Assembly (NCBI GenBank): GCA_004292955.1
Contig: RDXX01000031.1
Span: 1-59,471 of the forward strand
From: Oscillatoriales cyanobacterium
GTDB taxonomy: Bacteria; Cyanobacteriota; Cyanobacteriia; Cyanobacteriales; Microcoleaceae
Direction: 5' to 3'
Length of the DNA: 59,471 bases
The translations under genes and the position numbers were made by a program. This document shows positions 15,228-24,437 of this stretch, piece after piece; position 1 is the stretch's first letter, and the number at the start of each line of letters is the position of its first letter. The notes below the pieces were generated by a model. That model was not told the origin of the DNA and searched no databases. It saw only the letters and a list, made by a program, of their open reading frames with translations.

Positions 15228-15443
15228 TTAGGCTTCTATCTGCCGCCGTTTGGGGCGAAAATTCAAAAAAGGAGCGAGGAGAAACATACCAGGGAAAAAG
15301 AAGAACATCAAGAAGTACATGAAGCCACGCTCAAAAGAGGAGGCCACGTACCAGCGACTGTTCAGGTAAGCGTAGGTGCCCGCGGGTACTACCAGGAGGT
15401 AAGCTCCTCCCAAGACGGCGTAAAGCAGCAAGGTAATATACAT
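15228..15443 (-). CDS. ndhL: NAD(P)H-quinone oxidoreductase subunit L
   Basis: 71 aa with two membrane helices ([22 protein letters not shown] and the segment after [20 protein letters not shown]). The [20 protein letters not shown] stretch and the basic tail NFRPKRRQ are typical of NdhL. It is a small membrane subunit of the thylakoid NDH-1 complex, needed for respiratory and cyclic electron flow and inorganic-carbon uptake. It heads the ndhL-DUF3007-trpA unit; the promoter should lie within 15444-15640. Confidence 0.95.
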   Translation of the reverse strand: MYITLLLYAVLGGAYLLVVPAGTYAYLNSRWYVASSFERGFMYFLMFFFFPGMFLLAPFLNFRPKRRQIEA

Positions 15444-15642
15444 AGATTTGCTTTAAGGGAATAATAACAGGGTCAGTCGGTTGACACGCTCAGCTAGCTG
15501 GTTAACTATTGTACCGCTTGGGGAGATACAGCGCGACTTTTGAGAATTTTTCAATTAGGGGTTGCGCTATTTAGGGTTTTGCGTGTAGAATAAAAGGCTG
15601 TTGTTGTCAGTGGGTCAAAACCACAGCAGCAGCTTCACGAAA

Positions 15643-15727
15643 GGGGGTGTGGCGGAATGGTAGACGCTACGGACTTAAAATCCGTTGACCCGAAACGGTC
15701 GTGTGGGTTCAAGTCCCTCCACCCCCA
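15643..15727 (+). tRNA. tRNA-Leu (anticodon UAA), without intron
   Basis: An 85-nt class II tRNA. Acceptor arms GGGGGTG (15643-15649) and CACCCCC (15720-15726) pair perfectly, followed by discriminator A. The anticodon arm is ACGGA-CTTAAAA-TCCGT with anticodon TAA; a long variable arm (CCCGAAACGGTCGT region) and a T arm (GTGGGTTCAAGTCCCTC) follow. CCA is not encoded. Many cyanobacteria carry a group I intron inside this anticodon; here the loop is continuous. Confidence 0.96.
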
Positions 15728-16134
15728 TTAAATTTTCATGGTTTGTGAGCTAATAGTTTCAGATTGGCCTCAACACCAAGAGTTCTAATTTCCGCTCATC
15801 TTTCTCTAAATCCTAAGATGTGGCGGATTTAACTTTTCGGGCGGGCTAGAAGCCCACCCCACAAGAGTTGTAAGAAAGAGAATTCTTCAAATTAGATGCG
15901 CGCTAGCTTATAGTAATGCTTGCAAGATTTGTGGGATGGGCTTCTAGCCCGTCCCGGATTTGGGTGGATCTGGTTTTTGAAGCCTGAAGAAGCATGACCG
16001 CATATAAGTTATTAGTTATAATCCCATATTTTCTGCGGTCATGCTATAGCCCATACGGATATATTCGCTTGCATTGAGATGCACCCCCCGATTTGTGGGA
16101 TGGGCTTCTAGCCCGTCCCGGATCGCCTGCTATA
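15728..16134. repeat. Intergenic stretch with three GGGCTTCTAGCCC hairpin repeats
   Basis: No gene. CGGGCTAGAAGCCC near 15843 and GGGCTTCTAGCCCGTCCC near 15939 and 16104 are copies of one palindrome in both orientations. An imperfect inverted repeat around GCATGACCGCA (15993 and about 16035) lies between them. Confidence 0.75.
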
Positions 16135-17910
16135 TTACTCAGCAATTGGCAAAGTAATCGCAAATTCCGTCCCCTGTCCAATTTGAGAATTCATCTCAAT
16201 TTTGCCTTGATGCTTGGCAACGATTTGATAGGAAATAGCCAATCCTAATCCAGTGCCTTTGCCGATCGACTTTGTAGTAAAAAACGGGTCAAATATCTGT
16301 TGGGCAGTGGCTGCGGTAATTCCCGGCCCATTATCCCGAATCTTGACAGTGATAGCATTATCTGCCGTAACTTCCGTGCAGATCCAAATCGTTGGTGAAA
16401 ACGCTCTGTCTGCCTTTTTTACCTCCTCCAGCGCATCAATTGCATTGCCGAGTACGTTCATAAATACTTGATTCAGTTGCGCTCCATAGCACTCAACCGG
16501 AGGCAAATTAGCGTATTCTTTAATAACTTCGATACCTTGTTTGAGTCGGTGATTGAGAATTATCAGGGTGCTGTCTATTCCTTCGTGAATGTCCGCAGGT
16601 TTCATGTAACCGTCGTCTAAACGGGAAAAGTTCCGCATGGATACGACAATTTCGCGAATGCGATCGGCTCCCATTTTCATCGAAGCAAGCGTTTTTGGCA
16701 AATCTTTGCTGAGAAAGTCCAATTCAATGTCTTCGATGCAGTCTTTAATTTCATCCGGTGGGTTGGGATAGTATGCTTGATAGAGAGTTACCAAGTCTGC
16801 CAAATCTTGGATGTATCTATTAGCATGGTCAATGTTACCACCGATGAAATTAACCGGATTGTTGATTTCGTGGGCGATCCCTGCCACCATTTGACCGAGA
16901 GACGACATTTTTTCAGTCTGAATTAATTGGGATTGAGTTTCTTTTAGTTCTTGTGTATAATCGCTAACTCGCTGAATCAATTCATTGAAAGAAGCCGCTA
17001 AAACTCCGATTTCGTCTTCAGTTGTGACTGGTACTTGCAGGTTAAAATTAGATTCGCGGGCTACTTGCTGGGCGACGTTTGTCACGCTTTCGAGGGGTTG
17101 GGCAATGGCGCGGCTCGTTTTGTCCGCCAGTAACACGGCGAGGAGTCCTGAAATTACCATACTCCCGAGAATAATTCGGTTTCGCAAACTTTCAGCTTCT
17201 TCTAATGCTTCTACCCCTTGCATTTTTTGAATGTCTACAGTAGCAATTAATTGGGTTAAATGATCGGAAAGTTTATCTAGTACGATCGCCTCTTCGCCGC
17301 TGCGATTTCTCAACAATTGTAGCTGTGCCGACTCGATGCGGTTAGCTTCCAAATGCCACACTTCGGCTTCTTTTAATTGCAGTTTAGTTAGCCGATCGTA
17401 ATAATCGATGACCATCGCATACCTTGGCAATATTGACTGCAAATCTTTCTCTTGTCTTGCTAGCCAGTCGGGATTTTTGATCGCAAAAAATTGTATTTCC
17501 GCAATCAGGATTTTCGCCTGATTGATTTGCTGGACAAACCGATCGTGTTCGTATTGCAGCCACACCGTGTTTCCCAAAACTGCCGGGAATCTCGCTGCGT
17601 GCGATCGGGCTTCAAATATGCTATTTTGCAAATTTTGCAACAGTTGCTGTTGTTGTTGAGCAACATTTACCTGAATTAAAGCTTGCTTGCGAAAGTAGTC
17701 TCCCACTTTCAGGCCCGCACCCGTTCCCAAAATCGCTATGCCGATAGCTAAAGCATAGCCATAGCTGATTTTTTGGCCTATCCGCAAATGGTTGAATCGT
17801 TCCCTTAGCCAGTTTAAATTAATAAATCTATGGTGTAACAATTTTTTCTGAGCAGAGTTTGCTGGCTCTACTTTGCTATCTTGGGGCTGAGTGTCGGTCA
17901 ATAATAACAT
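16135..17910 (-). CDS. Membrane sensor histidine kinase (HAMP, no PAS)
   Basis: 591 aa. First membrane helix about residues 45-70 (ISYGYALAIGIAILGTGAGL), then an extracytoplasmic helical sensor of about 165 residues, a second membrane helix about 240-260 (IILGSMVISGLLAVLLADKT) and HAMP (SRAIAQPLESVTNVAQQVAR). A coiled coil leads into the phospho-acceptor segment SLGQMVAGIAHEINNPVNF with His347. The HATPase domain has NVLGNAIDALEE (N box), IRDNGPGI (G1), FFTTKSIGKGTGLGLAIS and a final GTEFAITLP. Autophosphorylates on His347 for an unlinked response regulator. The sensor resembles four-helix, chemoreceptor-like domains; the signal is unknown. Confidence 0.92.
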   Translation of the reverse strand: MLLLTDTQPQDSKVEPANSAQKKLLHHRFINLNWLRERFNHLRIGQKISYGYALAIGIAILGTGAGLKVGDYFRKQALIQVNVAQQQQQLLQNLQNSIFEARSHAARFPAVLGNTVWLQYEHDRFVQQINQAKILIAEIQFFAIKNPDWLARQEKDLQSILPRYAMVIDYYDRLTKLQLKEAEVWHLEANRIESAQLQLLRNRSGEEAIVLDKLSDHLTQLIATVDIQKMQGVEALEEAESLRNRIILGSMVISGLLAVLLADKTSRAIAQPLESVTNVAQQVARESNFNLQVPVTTEDEIGVLAASFNELIQRVSDYTQELKETQSQLIQTEKMSSLGQMVAGIAHEINNPVNFIGGNIDHANRYIQDLADLVTLYQAYYPNPPDEIKDCIEDIELDFLSKDLPKTLASMKMGADRIREIVVSMRNFSRLDDGYMKPADIHEGIDSTLIILNHRLKQGIEVIKEYANLPPVECYGAQLNQVFMNVLGNAIDALEEVKKADRAFSPTIWICTEVTADNAITVKIRDNGPGITAATAQQIFDPFFTTKSIGKGTGLGLAISYQIVAKHQGKIEMNSQIGQGTEFAITLPIAE

Positions 17911-18640
17911 CGAAAGTTCCTCCCAAACAAATCAGGAGTAGTTGACATCCTGCACAATTTTTTGCAATATCGAGAAACAGCATAAACCTGTATTTCTCAG
18001 TTAATCAGTAGATTTGTTGAAAAATTATAATACTTCGTATTCTACTCCCTAAAAAAACGATAGGGAGATACGATAATTTTTCGGATTTTTAACTTTTTCG
18101 TTTTCTAGCCTGACAGTTGGTTGAGTACAAAATGTCAAACTAATCTTTCTATTGAATTTGCCAGATCAATTGCTATCTGAGCTGCCAGCCGACGCGATTT
18201 ACCCCATAACGCCTTAATTATCTCTGTTCTTAGACAAAAGTGTTTGTGATCTGTATCAACAATTTATGTGATTATACGCAACTTTACAAAAATCATAAAA
18301 AAAGCTACAGTATTTTCACTTACTTAGTTAAGGATACAAGCTCTAACTACGGGTTCTTCCGGTTTTTTTTGCCAGTTCTAGGTGGGATTTCAGCAATTTT
18401 GCGAAAATATCGTCGCTGTCAGTAAATCCATAAGCTTGCATTACATTGGCGATCGACCTTAAAATACAGTTTATAAAGTTAGCTAGTTGTTTCTTCAAAA
18501 AACTTATTATAAAATTGAGTAATTCCCCACTGTTTTGGCAACTTTTTTTTAGTTCGGTACTATAAAATAGTAAAATCGAAACACCATCGCATTTCTCATC
18601 CCTAAACATTTTCTCTTTTAATCGTGGAGCACGTGTAATC
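17911..18640. other. 730-bp interval without a confident gene
   Basis: AT-rich DNA between divergent genes. On the minus strand a frame ending at 18343 reads NVMQAYGFTDSDDIFAKLLK then SHLELAKKTGRTRS, which looks protein-like at its C-terminal end, whereas the upstream part (to 18642) does not. It may be the remnant of a lost gene. No RNA or repeat is clear. Confidence 0.5.
18343..18450 (-). pseudogene. Possible C-terminal gene remnant (doubtful)
   Basis: About 34 codons (MQAYGFTDSDDIFAKLLKSH, then LELAKKTGRTRS and stop) have the composition of real soluble helical protein, but the sequence upstream in the same frame is low-complexity, AT-rich and hydrophobic. No family recognised. Confidence 0.25.
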
Positions 18641-19564
18641 ATGGTAAAGTCTCAGTATGAGGGATATTCCGTCGGCAAAAAACACACTTCCGCACTCAGG
18701 GAAAACTTCGGGAATGCCAAAGTGTATGCACAAAATGCACAATCAGTGCTTAACAAAGCTACTGGATTTATCAGTGCTTACGATTTCACGCTAAATCCTT
18801 ATCGGGGCTGTCAGTACGGATGCAGCTATTGTTATGCTGCTGCTTTCAGCCCGAATTCACAGATGCGAGATGATTGGGGAAATTGGGTAATTATCAAGCA
18901 AAATGCAGTGGCAATTCTTAAGAAAGAGTTAGAACGTTGGCACAAGAAAAACCCCGATCGCCCACCGACAATTTACATGAGTAGTGTCACAGATCCGTAT
19001 CAGCCAATTGAATCGAAAGAACAACTAACTAGGCATTTGTTAGAAGTCATGGTTCCCTATCAGCCGACGCTGGTTATCCAAACTCGCAGTCCTATGATAA
19101 CTAGAGATATCGATATTTTACAGCAATTCCAGCGATTGCGAATCAACATGAGCATTCCAACTGGTAGCGAAAAAGTGCGGAAAGATTTTGAACCAAAATC
19201 TCCGAGTATTCCTGCAAGACTTAAAGCTATTGCCAAACTGAAATACAGCTTTCCTTATCAAGAAAATTGCGAAGTCAGATTTTCTATAACTGTGACCCCA
19301 CTACTACCTACCCTACCCGAAGATGAAGGTAATTTTATTAGCAAGCTAGAAGTTGTCGATCGGGTAGTGATTCAAGATTTTCATGCCAGCAACGAGCGAT
19401 CGCTAATTGCATCAACGCGCTCAGAAGCATTAGCTCTTAAACAAAAGTACGCTTGGTGGTACAATAGCGAACAGCAGAGTTATCGCAAGTTTAAAAATAA
19501 ACTCAAGGCGATGCTCCCGGATGTTGAAATCATGGAAGGCAAAGAGGGATTTGGCTATGAATAA
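18641..19564 (+). CDS. Radical SAM protein of the spore-photolyase-like (SPL) family
   Basis: 307 aa. LNPYRGCQYGCSYCYAAAF holds the iron-sulfur cluster cysteines Cys57, Cys61 and Cys64 (CxxxCxxC), the radical SAM motif. PTIYMSSVTDPYQPIESKEQ and VIQTRSPMITRDIDILQQ are typical of SPL-like proteins of unknown substrate, often called Rv2578c-like. Such enzymes cleave S-adenosylmethionine to a radical; real spore photolyases repair thymine dimers, but this subgroup need not. The next gene starts inside its last codons (ATGAATAA), so the two are translationally coupled. A GGAG stands about 16 bases before the ATG. Confidence 0.9.
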   Translation: MVKSQYEGYSVGKKHTSALRENFGNAKVYAQNAQSVLNKATGFISAYDFTLNPYRGCQYGCSYCYAAAFSPNSQMRDDWGNWVIIKQNAVAILKKELERWHKKNPDRPPTIYMSSVTDPYQPIESKEQLTRHLLEVMVPYQPTLVIQTRSPMITRDIDILQQFQRLRINMSIPTGSEKVRKDFEPKSPSIPARLKAIAKLKYSFPYQENCEVRFSITVTPLLPTLPEDEGNFISKLEVVDRVVIQDFHASNERSLIASTRSEALALKQKYAWWYNSEQQSYRKFKNKLKAMLPDVEIMEGKEGFGYE

Positions 19565-20873
19565 TCTGCTAGCTAACTGGTGGCGTTCTCAAAAGTTTAA
19601 CCAAGCCGTTAAGAGTCAAAATAATCGACTTGCCCAAAAACTGTTAAAAGAAATACAAAATTCAGGGGCAAAATTATCGTGGCAGGAGAAACTATATAAA
19701 GAATGGCTACAGCTTGAAAAATTACTGCAACAAAAAAATAACCGCCTCCAAGAAGGCGATCGGCGTTTAGCAGAGTTAGAACTGGAACTGGGGTTCGGAA
19801 AAATTGATGCCTTTCCCGGAGATATTGATGACTTAAGCTTATTGACTCCGGATACACAATTTATTGAAGTTATTTCACAAAGTTTCAAGCTTAAAGAATG
19901 CGATGCCAGCATGATTCAATGCACAGGGATTTATAAAAAAGTATTTGATAAGTTTGAACAACATTTGGCTGGTTTCATCAAAAACGATCTGAATAATTTG
20001 AGTCGAAAAAAAACAAATTTTGATTCTTTACTTCAACAAGCTATTGACGATATACAAAAACTCAAAGAAGGACAAGATCCTCAATACAGTTTTGAGCTAA
20101 GTCCTCACATCTATTTAATTAGGTATTTCCTAGATAACGTCTATTGTGCATATCTAGCTTGGTTTCTCATTTACAAAGCAGGATTATTACCAACTAAAGT
20201 CAATATCCTTGATATTGCCGCAGGGCCGGGGACAGTTGCCTACGGATTAGGTTTGTTCCTGCAAACTATTAACGACTTTTGTTTAATACCGCCAATGCAC
20301 ATATCCTATTACTCTTTGGAACAGCAAAAAGCTTTTCAATATCGCGGACTCCAATTTTGGCGGCAATATATGGAACCCCACGAGATCAATGCTTACTTTC
20401 GGTTTGACACTTCTAGTATCTTTGATGGTGAAAGTCAATCTAAAAAAATTCCTCAAAACTTTTTTGATTTTATTGTAATTTCTCACTGTTTTTTTAACGA
20501 TGAGGATAGAAGAGAAAAATCCCATCGAATTTATAAGGATATATTTACGAACTGCCTGACAGATTCTGGTTATGTTTTGCTAATTATTCAAGAAAAGAAG
20601 TTGATTAAACCTTACAATATTCGTCAAATTGAAAGTTGCGAACAGGAGCTAAGTGTGGTCAAACAATTTCTTGATGATGTGGGGTTAAACTTGGTTTGGT
20701 ATAAATATTTACATTCAACAAACAGCCGGACATCCCATCCGAATTTTGGAAAATTTGCTAGAGAAAATCTTCATACCCAGCAATTCATCAGTCCACTTTT
20801 TCGTAAGCACTTTAACTTACGTTATGACTTGAATTACTCAATTGATGATTATGTAATATTAGCCCAAAAATGA
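19557..20873 (+). CDS. Putative SAM-dependent methyltransferase-like protein coupled to radical SAM gene
   Basis: 438 aa from the ATG at 19557, which overlaps the stop codon of the radical SAM gene by eight bases; the longer frame from 19521 lies inside that gene and is less likely. The N-terminal ~100 residues are charged and helical (QKLLKEIQNSGAKLSWQEK). A Rossmann-like motif ILDIAAGPGTVAYGLG appears near residue 217, followed by ISYYSLEQQKAF (acidic residue after strand 2) and FDFIVISHCFFND (strand 4), a pattern like Rsm22-type or class I methyltransferases. Substrate unknown. The fixed pairing with a radical SAM enzyme suggests that both act on the same molecule. Confidence 0.7.
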   Translation: MNNLLANWWRSQKFNQAVKSQNNRLAQKLLKEIQNSGAKLSWQEKLYKEWLQLEKLLQQKNNRLQEGDRRLAELELELGFGKIDAFPGDIDDLSLLTPDTQFIEVISQSFKLKECDASMIQCTGIYKKVFDKFEQHLAGFIKNDLNNLSRKKTNFDSLLQQAIDDIQKLKEGQDPQYSFELSPHIYLIRYFLDNVYCAYLAWFLIYKAGLLPTKVNILDIAAGPGTVAYGLGLFLQTINDFCLIPPMHISYYSLEQQKAFQYRGLQFWRQYMEPHEINAYFRFDTSSIFDGESQSKKIPQNFFDFIVISHCFFNDEDRREKSHRIYKDIFTNCLTDSGYVLLIIQEKKLIKPYNIRQIESCEQELSVVKQFLDDVGLNLVWYKYLHSTNSRTSHPNFGKFARENLHTQQFISPLFRKHFNLRYDLNYSIDDYVILAQK

Positions 20874-20927
20874 AGTTTTCAAATGAGTAAAATAACTCAG
20901 ATATAATTTGATAGGTATTGAATTTTA

Positions 20928-21827
20928 ATGCAAAAAAATATGCTCAAAAATTTGACTGACCCCTCTACAAATAAATTTCAAAATGGTTGGCATGGCAGCC
21001 TCAAGTTAGCCTACGCAAACCGTGACGGGGCTACCCAAATTATTCACAATCAAATGCAAGCGCCGCTCAAGGTACAGCGTCCGTTTTATCCTGAAGGGAA
21101 AGAGGTTTGTCACAGCGTAGTTTTGCACACGGCTGGGGGAGTTGTCGGGGGCGATCGCCTTTCGCTCAATTTCCACCTCCAAGAAAACGCCAAAGCCTTA
21201 ATCACCAGTGCTGCGGCTGGTAAAATTTATCGCAGCAGCGGACAGTCAGCGCAACAAAATATTGACATTCAACTAGATACTGGCGCTCATTTGGAATGGC
21301 TTCCCCAGGAAACTATCGTTTTCGACGGCGCAGTTTACCGACAAGACTTGCGGGTAGAATTAGCACCGCAAGCCAGTATTTTGCTGTGGGAAATTACGCG
21401 GTTCGGACGCAGTGCTAGGGGCGAAAAGTTCTTGTCTGGAGAATGGCGATCGTACACCGAAATCTGGCAAAAAAACAGCCCTCTGTGGATTGACAGACAA
21501 TGGCTCAAAGGTGGGGGCGAAATGCTCGAAAGCGCTCACGGCTTAGCAGGAAAACCCGTAGTTGCTACCCTCGCTTGGATCGGCGAACCAGTCACAGCCC
21601 AGATGCTGGAAAAAGTGCGAGCTTTGCGGTGCGAAGATACAATTTATTCCGGATCTGTAGCCGTTAATTCTGCTGCCGGCGTTACTCGCATTCCCAACGG
21701 TTTGCTGTGCCGATATCGCGGTTCGTCCACCGCTGCCGCCAGAGACTGGTTTGTCGCTATTTGGGAATTGCTGCGCTTGTCTTTTTCAGAACGCCCTTGC
21801 TGTTTGCCCAGAGTTTGGATAAAATAG
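20928..21827 (+). CDS. ureD: Urease accessory protein UreD
   Basis: 299 aa. With UreF and UreG it docks on apo-urease and helps deliver nickel. HGSLKLAYANRDGATQIIHN, APLKVQRPFYPEGKEVCHSV, LHTAGGVVGGDRLSLNFHLQ, ALITSAAAGKIYRSSGQSAQ and LEWLPQETIVFDGA are highly characteristic. The ATG at 20928 or the second Met at 20940 could be the start; neither has a good Shine-Dalgarno. It precedes ureA by 316 bp, a wider gap than usual. ureE, ureF and ureG are not in the window. Confidence 0.96.
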   Translation: MQKNMLKNLTDPSTNKFQNGWHGSLKLAYANRDGATQIIHNQMQAPLKVQRPFYPEGKEVCHSVVLHTAGGVVGGDRLSLNFHLQENAKALITSAAAGKIYRSSGQSAQQNIDIQLDTGAHLEWLPQETIVFDGAVYRQDLRVELAPQASILLWEITRFGRSARGEKFLSGEWRSYTEIWQKNSPLWIDRQWLKGGGEMLESAHGLAGKPVVATLAWIGEPVTAQMLEKVRALRCEDTIYSGSVAVNSAAGVTRIPNGLLCRYRGSSTAAARDWFVAIWELLRLSFSERPCCLPRVWIK

Positions 21828-22143
21828 CATTCTCTTTTAGTTTCACCTACTTTCTGTTTCCGGTGCAACACATCAAATGCAATACCCGCCCCCAGTACCA
21901 GACAGACTACTTCTTCCGATTGACTTTCGTCGTGACAAATATAGCCGATTTAAGTCAGAAATATGCGATCGGCAAAAAGTCGTTTTCGGTTCTTTGCTAA
22001 AGTCCAAAAACAAAAGGATAAATCACCTTGACACAAACCAGATTTTAACACTATCTTGAGTCATGGGATGTAATTACCGATGATTTGCCACCGCTGATAG
22101 TTGAACTTGAATAAATAATGCGATCGCACTTACAAGAATAAAA
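21828..22143. other. Gap between ureD and ureA, nothing recognised
   Basis: 316 bp without a gene or a clear repeat. It probably includes the ureA promoter; GCGATCGC lies at about 22120, just before the ureA start. Confidence 0.5.
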
Positions 22144-22446
22144 ATGCAACTCACCCCCCAAGAAAAAGACAAACTGCTGATTTTCACCGCCGCCCTGCTA
22201 GCAGAGCGTCGCAAACACAGAGGTTTAAAATTAAACTATCCAGAAGCACTAGCCTACATTTCCGCCGCGATTTTAGAAGGAGCAAGAGATGGCCTCACCG
22301 TCGCAGATTTAATGAGCTACGGGACAACTCTCCTGACGCGGGAAGATGTGATGGAAGGGATACCGGAAATGGTGCATGAAGTGCAAGTTGAGGCGACTTT
22401 TCCCGACGGAACTAAGTTGGTGACAGTGCACGATCCGATTCGTTAA
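22144..22446 (+). CDS. ureA: Urease gamma subunit
   Basis: 100 aa, standard length. [60 protein letters not shown] and [20 protein letters not shown] are diagnostic. Small structural subunit of the nickel enzyme that splits urea into ammonia and carbamate in the cytoplasm. ureB follows after 36 bp, with its own AGGAGA. Confidence 0.98.
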   Translation: MQLTPQEKDKLLIFTAALLAERRKHRGLKLNYPEALAYISAAILEGARDGLTVADLMSYGTTLLTREDVMEGIPEMVHEVQVEATFPDGTKLVTVHDPIR

Positions 22447-22482
22447 ATAATATTTAAACCCACAGACTCGCAGGAGACAGAT

Positions 22483-22794
22483 ATGATTCCGGGAGAAATG
22501 ATTGTTTCAGACGGTGAAATTGAGCTAAATGCCGATCGCCCAACAGTGCGGTTGCTGGTTGCAAATACGGGTGACAGGCCCATTCAAGTTGGTTCCCACT
22601 ATCACTTTTACGAAGCAAACGAAGCCTTAGAATTTGAACGAGAACAAGCAAAAGGAATGCGGTTGGATATCCCCGCAGGTACAGCAGTTAGATTTGAGCC
22701 GGGAGATGAAAGAGAAATTCAATTAGTACCGTTTGTGGGTAGCCGTCAAGTCTACGGCTTTAATGGAAAAGTGAACGGTCATCTGGAAAGTTAA
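22483..22794 (+). CDS. ureB: Urease beta subunit
   Basis: 103 aa. [40 protein letters not shown] and [20 protein letters not shown] are the conserved family segments. An AGGAGA Shine-Dalgarno stands before the ATG. In most cyanobacteria ureC follows at once; here 1.9 kb with a glycosyltransferase gene and repeats separates the two. Confidence 0.98.
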   Translation: MIPGEMIVSDGEIELNADRPTVRLLVANTGDRPIQVGSHYHFYEANEALEFEREQAKGMRLDIPAGTAVRFEPGDEREIQLVPFVGSRQVYGFNGKVNGHLES

Positions 22795-23263
22795 GTATGA
22801 AAGCAGAAAATCGTTTGCAAGTGTTGAATGTTGAATTGGGAATTTGTTAACTTAAAACTCATCCCAGTTAAAATAATGCAACTTTAACCTCGCAATCCCA
22901 ACCAGGATCGCGCTCGGTCATCCTATGGAAAAGCTAAAATCAAAATGGTATCACTTACCAGAAAGAATTGGTTGAAAGCCTCTCCCCGATCGGGAGAAAT
23001 TAAAATCAGACTATTCATTACTCCAATTCTCTTCCTTCTAGGTAGAGGTCGCTCTCCTTCGGTCAACTGTCAACTGCCAACTGTCAACTGTTGAACAGCA
23101 CTACCGCTGGAGAGTGACAAAGCAATGTCAAAAAAAATTCTCTGCATAAGTGTATAAATGCCTTTCTTTTGTTAGTGAAACCTCAGACTTTTGAGCGAGT
23201 TAAAATCGGCAGTTTGCGATCGATATTGGTATTCAAAACCGCAAACATACACAGCAAAAGCGC
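22795..23263. other. Interval between ureB and glycosyltransferase; mostly repeat DNA
   Basis: No gene. It holds copy 2 of the dispersed ~170-bp repeat (22945-23120), which ends in TCAACTG heptamers at 23061-23095. Confidence 0.7.
22945..23120. repeat. Dispersed ~170-bp repeat, copy 2
   Basis: Same order of blocks as at 13413-13590, including the identical 29-bp core beginning ATTAAAATCAGACTATTC and GGTAGAGGTCGCTCTC, with an inner hairpin TCCCCGATCGGGAGA unlike that of copy 1. It is located between ureB and the glycosyltransferase gene. Confidence 0.8.
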
Positions 23264-24394
23264 ATGATGAATCCAAAATTAGTTGACCAGATAAAACAGA
23301 TGTTGAAGCAGAGTTTGCTTGCAACGTCGAGGCGTATCTGGAGAACCCCGTTAGATCGGCGTACCAGCATCAAATTATTAGATAACAGCATCGTTTACAA
23401 ACAGCAGCACGAACCCGTCAACATACCTGCATTAACCTCAGTAAATGGAGTACCTTCTCGGTTTTTTACCACAGAAACAACCGTGTCTTTTGACCCGGAT
23501 TATGTGTGGAAAATTTCCGTGAATAAACACATAGAGGCTCTAACTATTTGTACGTCTGGAAACACGCTGCTAAATCACAAGTTGCTGTTAGACCTAGATT
23601 TTCGGATTAGCGGCGCGGGTATTCTGGAATGGCCTTATAAATCCCACCAAATTACCTATCCGCTGGTAGTTGCTCCTTGGTCGCATTTGTGGTGCAGTTA
23701 TTACGATTATGTGATTTTTGTACTGGCAAAACTTTGTAGGATTGAGGAGGCTTTAGGTAAGGAGATTTGGCAAGAAGCCAAAATTTGTTATCCTTTGCGC
23801 CATACAGCTTTTGAGTTGGATTTTCTGACCAAACTCGGTATTCCTAAAAGCTCGCTAATCGACACTCGGGCTAGAGATACAGGATATCATGCAGAAAGTT
23901 TAGTATTAGGAAACAATCAAGATTGGTATTTCCCCAGTCCTTACGATATAGAGCTTTTGCGGAAGAAATTCTGTCTCAAGGAAAATGTCAAGCCTTACAG
24001 GAAATTGTATCTTTCTAGAAGCGGGCAACGCCAGGTTAAAAATGAGGCACAAGTACGAGAGGTGTTGAAAGAGTTTGGTTTTGAAATTTTGGAAGATATT
24101 TCGCGCACTGTGGATGAACAAATTCGCCTGTTTGCAGAAGCAGCGGTGGTTGTTGGCCCTCACGGCGCTGGTTTTACAAATTTGTTGTGGTGTCAGCCTG
24201 GAACGAAAGTATTGGAATGCTTTTATGGCGGGTACACGCCGCCGTTTTTCTATTACATTTCCCAGATATTGGGATTAGAATACTCCCGTATGGTTGATAA
24301 CAGCGACGATTCGGAAGATTGGAGTTTAATTAGCATGGATATGACGGTGGATGTGGAGGTTTTGAGAAGGGAAATCAAGAAAATGCTGGAATGA
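23264..24394 (+). CDS. Glycosyltransferase, GT61 family (DUF563)
   Basis: 376 aa, cytoplasmic, no signal peptide. The C-terminal GT61 block is clear: RKLYLSRSGQRQVKNEAQVR, FGFEILEDISRTVDEQIRLF and VVVGPHGAGFTNLLWCQPGT followed by KVLECF. The N-terminal part (WSHLWCSYYDYVIFVLAKL) matches the usual family layout. GT61 enzymes transfer sugars such as xylose or GlcNAc to glycans; the acceptor here is unknown, perhaps exopolysaccharide. It is inserted between ureB and ureC on the same strand and has no role in urease. A weak start region (AGCGCATGATG) offers two adjacent ATGs. Confidence 0.88.
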   Translation: MMNPKLVDQIKQMLKQSLLATSRRIWRTPLDRRTSIKLLDNSIVYKQQHEPVNIPALTSVNGVPSRFFTTETTVSFDPDYVWKISVNKHIEALTICTSGNTLLNHKLLLDLDFRISGAGILEWPYKSHQITYPLVVAPWSHLWCSYYDYVIFVLAKLCRIEEALGKEIWQEAKICYPLRHTAFELDFLTKLGIPKSSLIDTRARDTGYHAESLVLGNNQDWYFPSPYDIELLRKKFCLKENVKPYRKLYLSRSGQRQVKNEAQVREVLKEFGFEILEDISRTVDEQIRLFAEAAVVVGPHGAGFTNLLWCQPGTKVLECFYGGYTPPFFYYISQILGLEYSRMVDNSDDSEDWSLISMDMTVDVEVLRREIKKMLE

Positions 24395-24437
24395 ATTTAC
24401 AAATCGACAAATGGGGCGATCGCACAAATGTTGTAAA

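Noticed and set aside
15643..15727. Split tRNA-Leu with group I intron
   Set aside because: The whole cloverleaf is contiguous over 85 nt.
19521..19556. Upstream start of the methyltransferase-like gene
   Set aside because: Lies within the radical SAM gene; the ATG at 19557 makes the usual coupled overlap.
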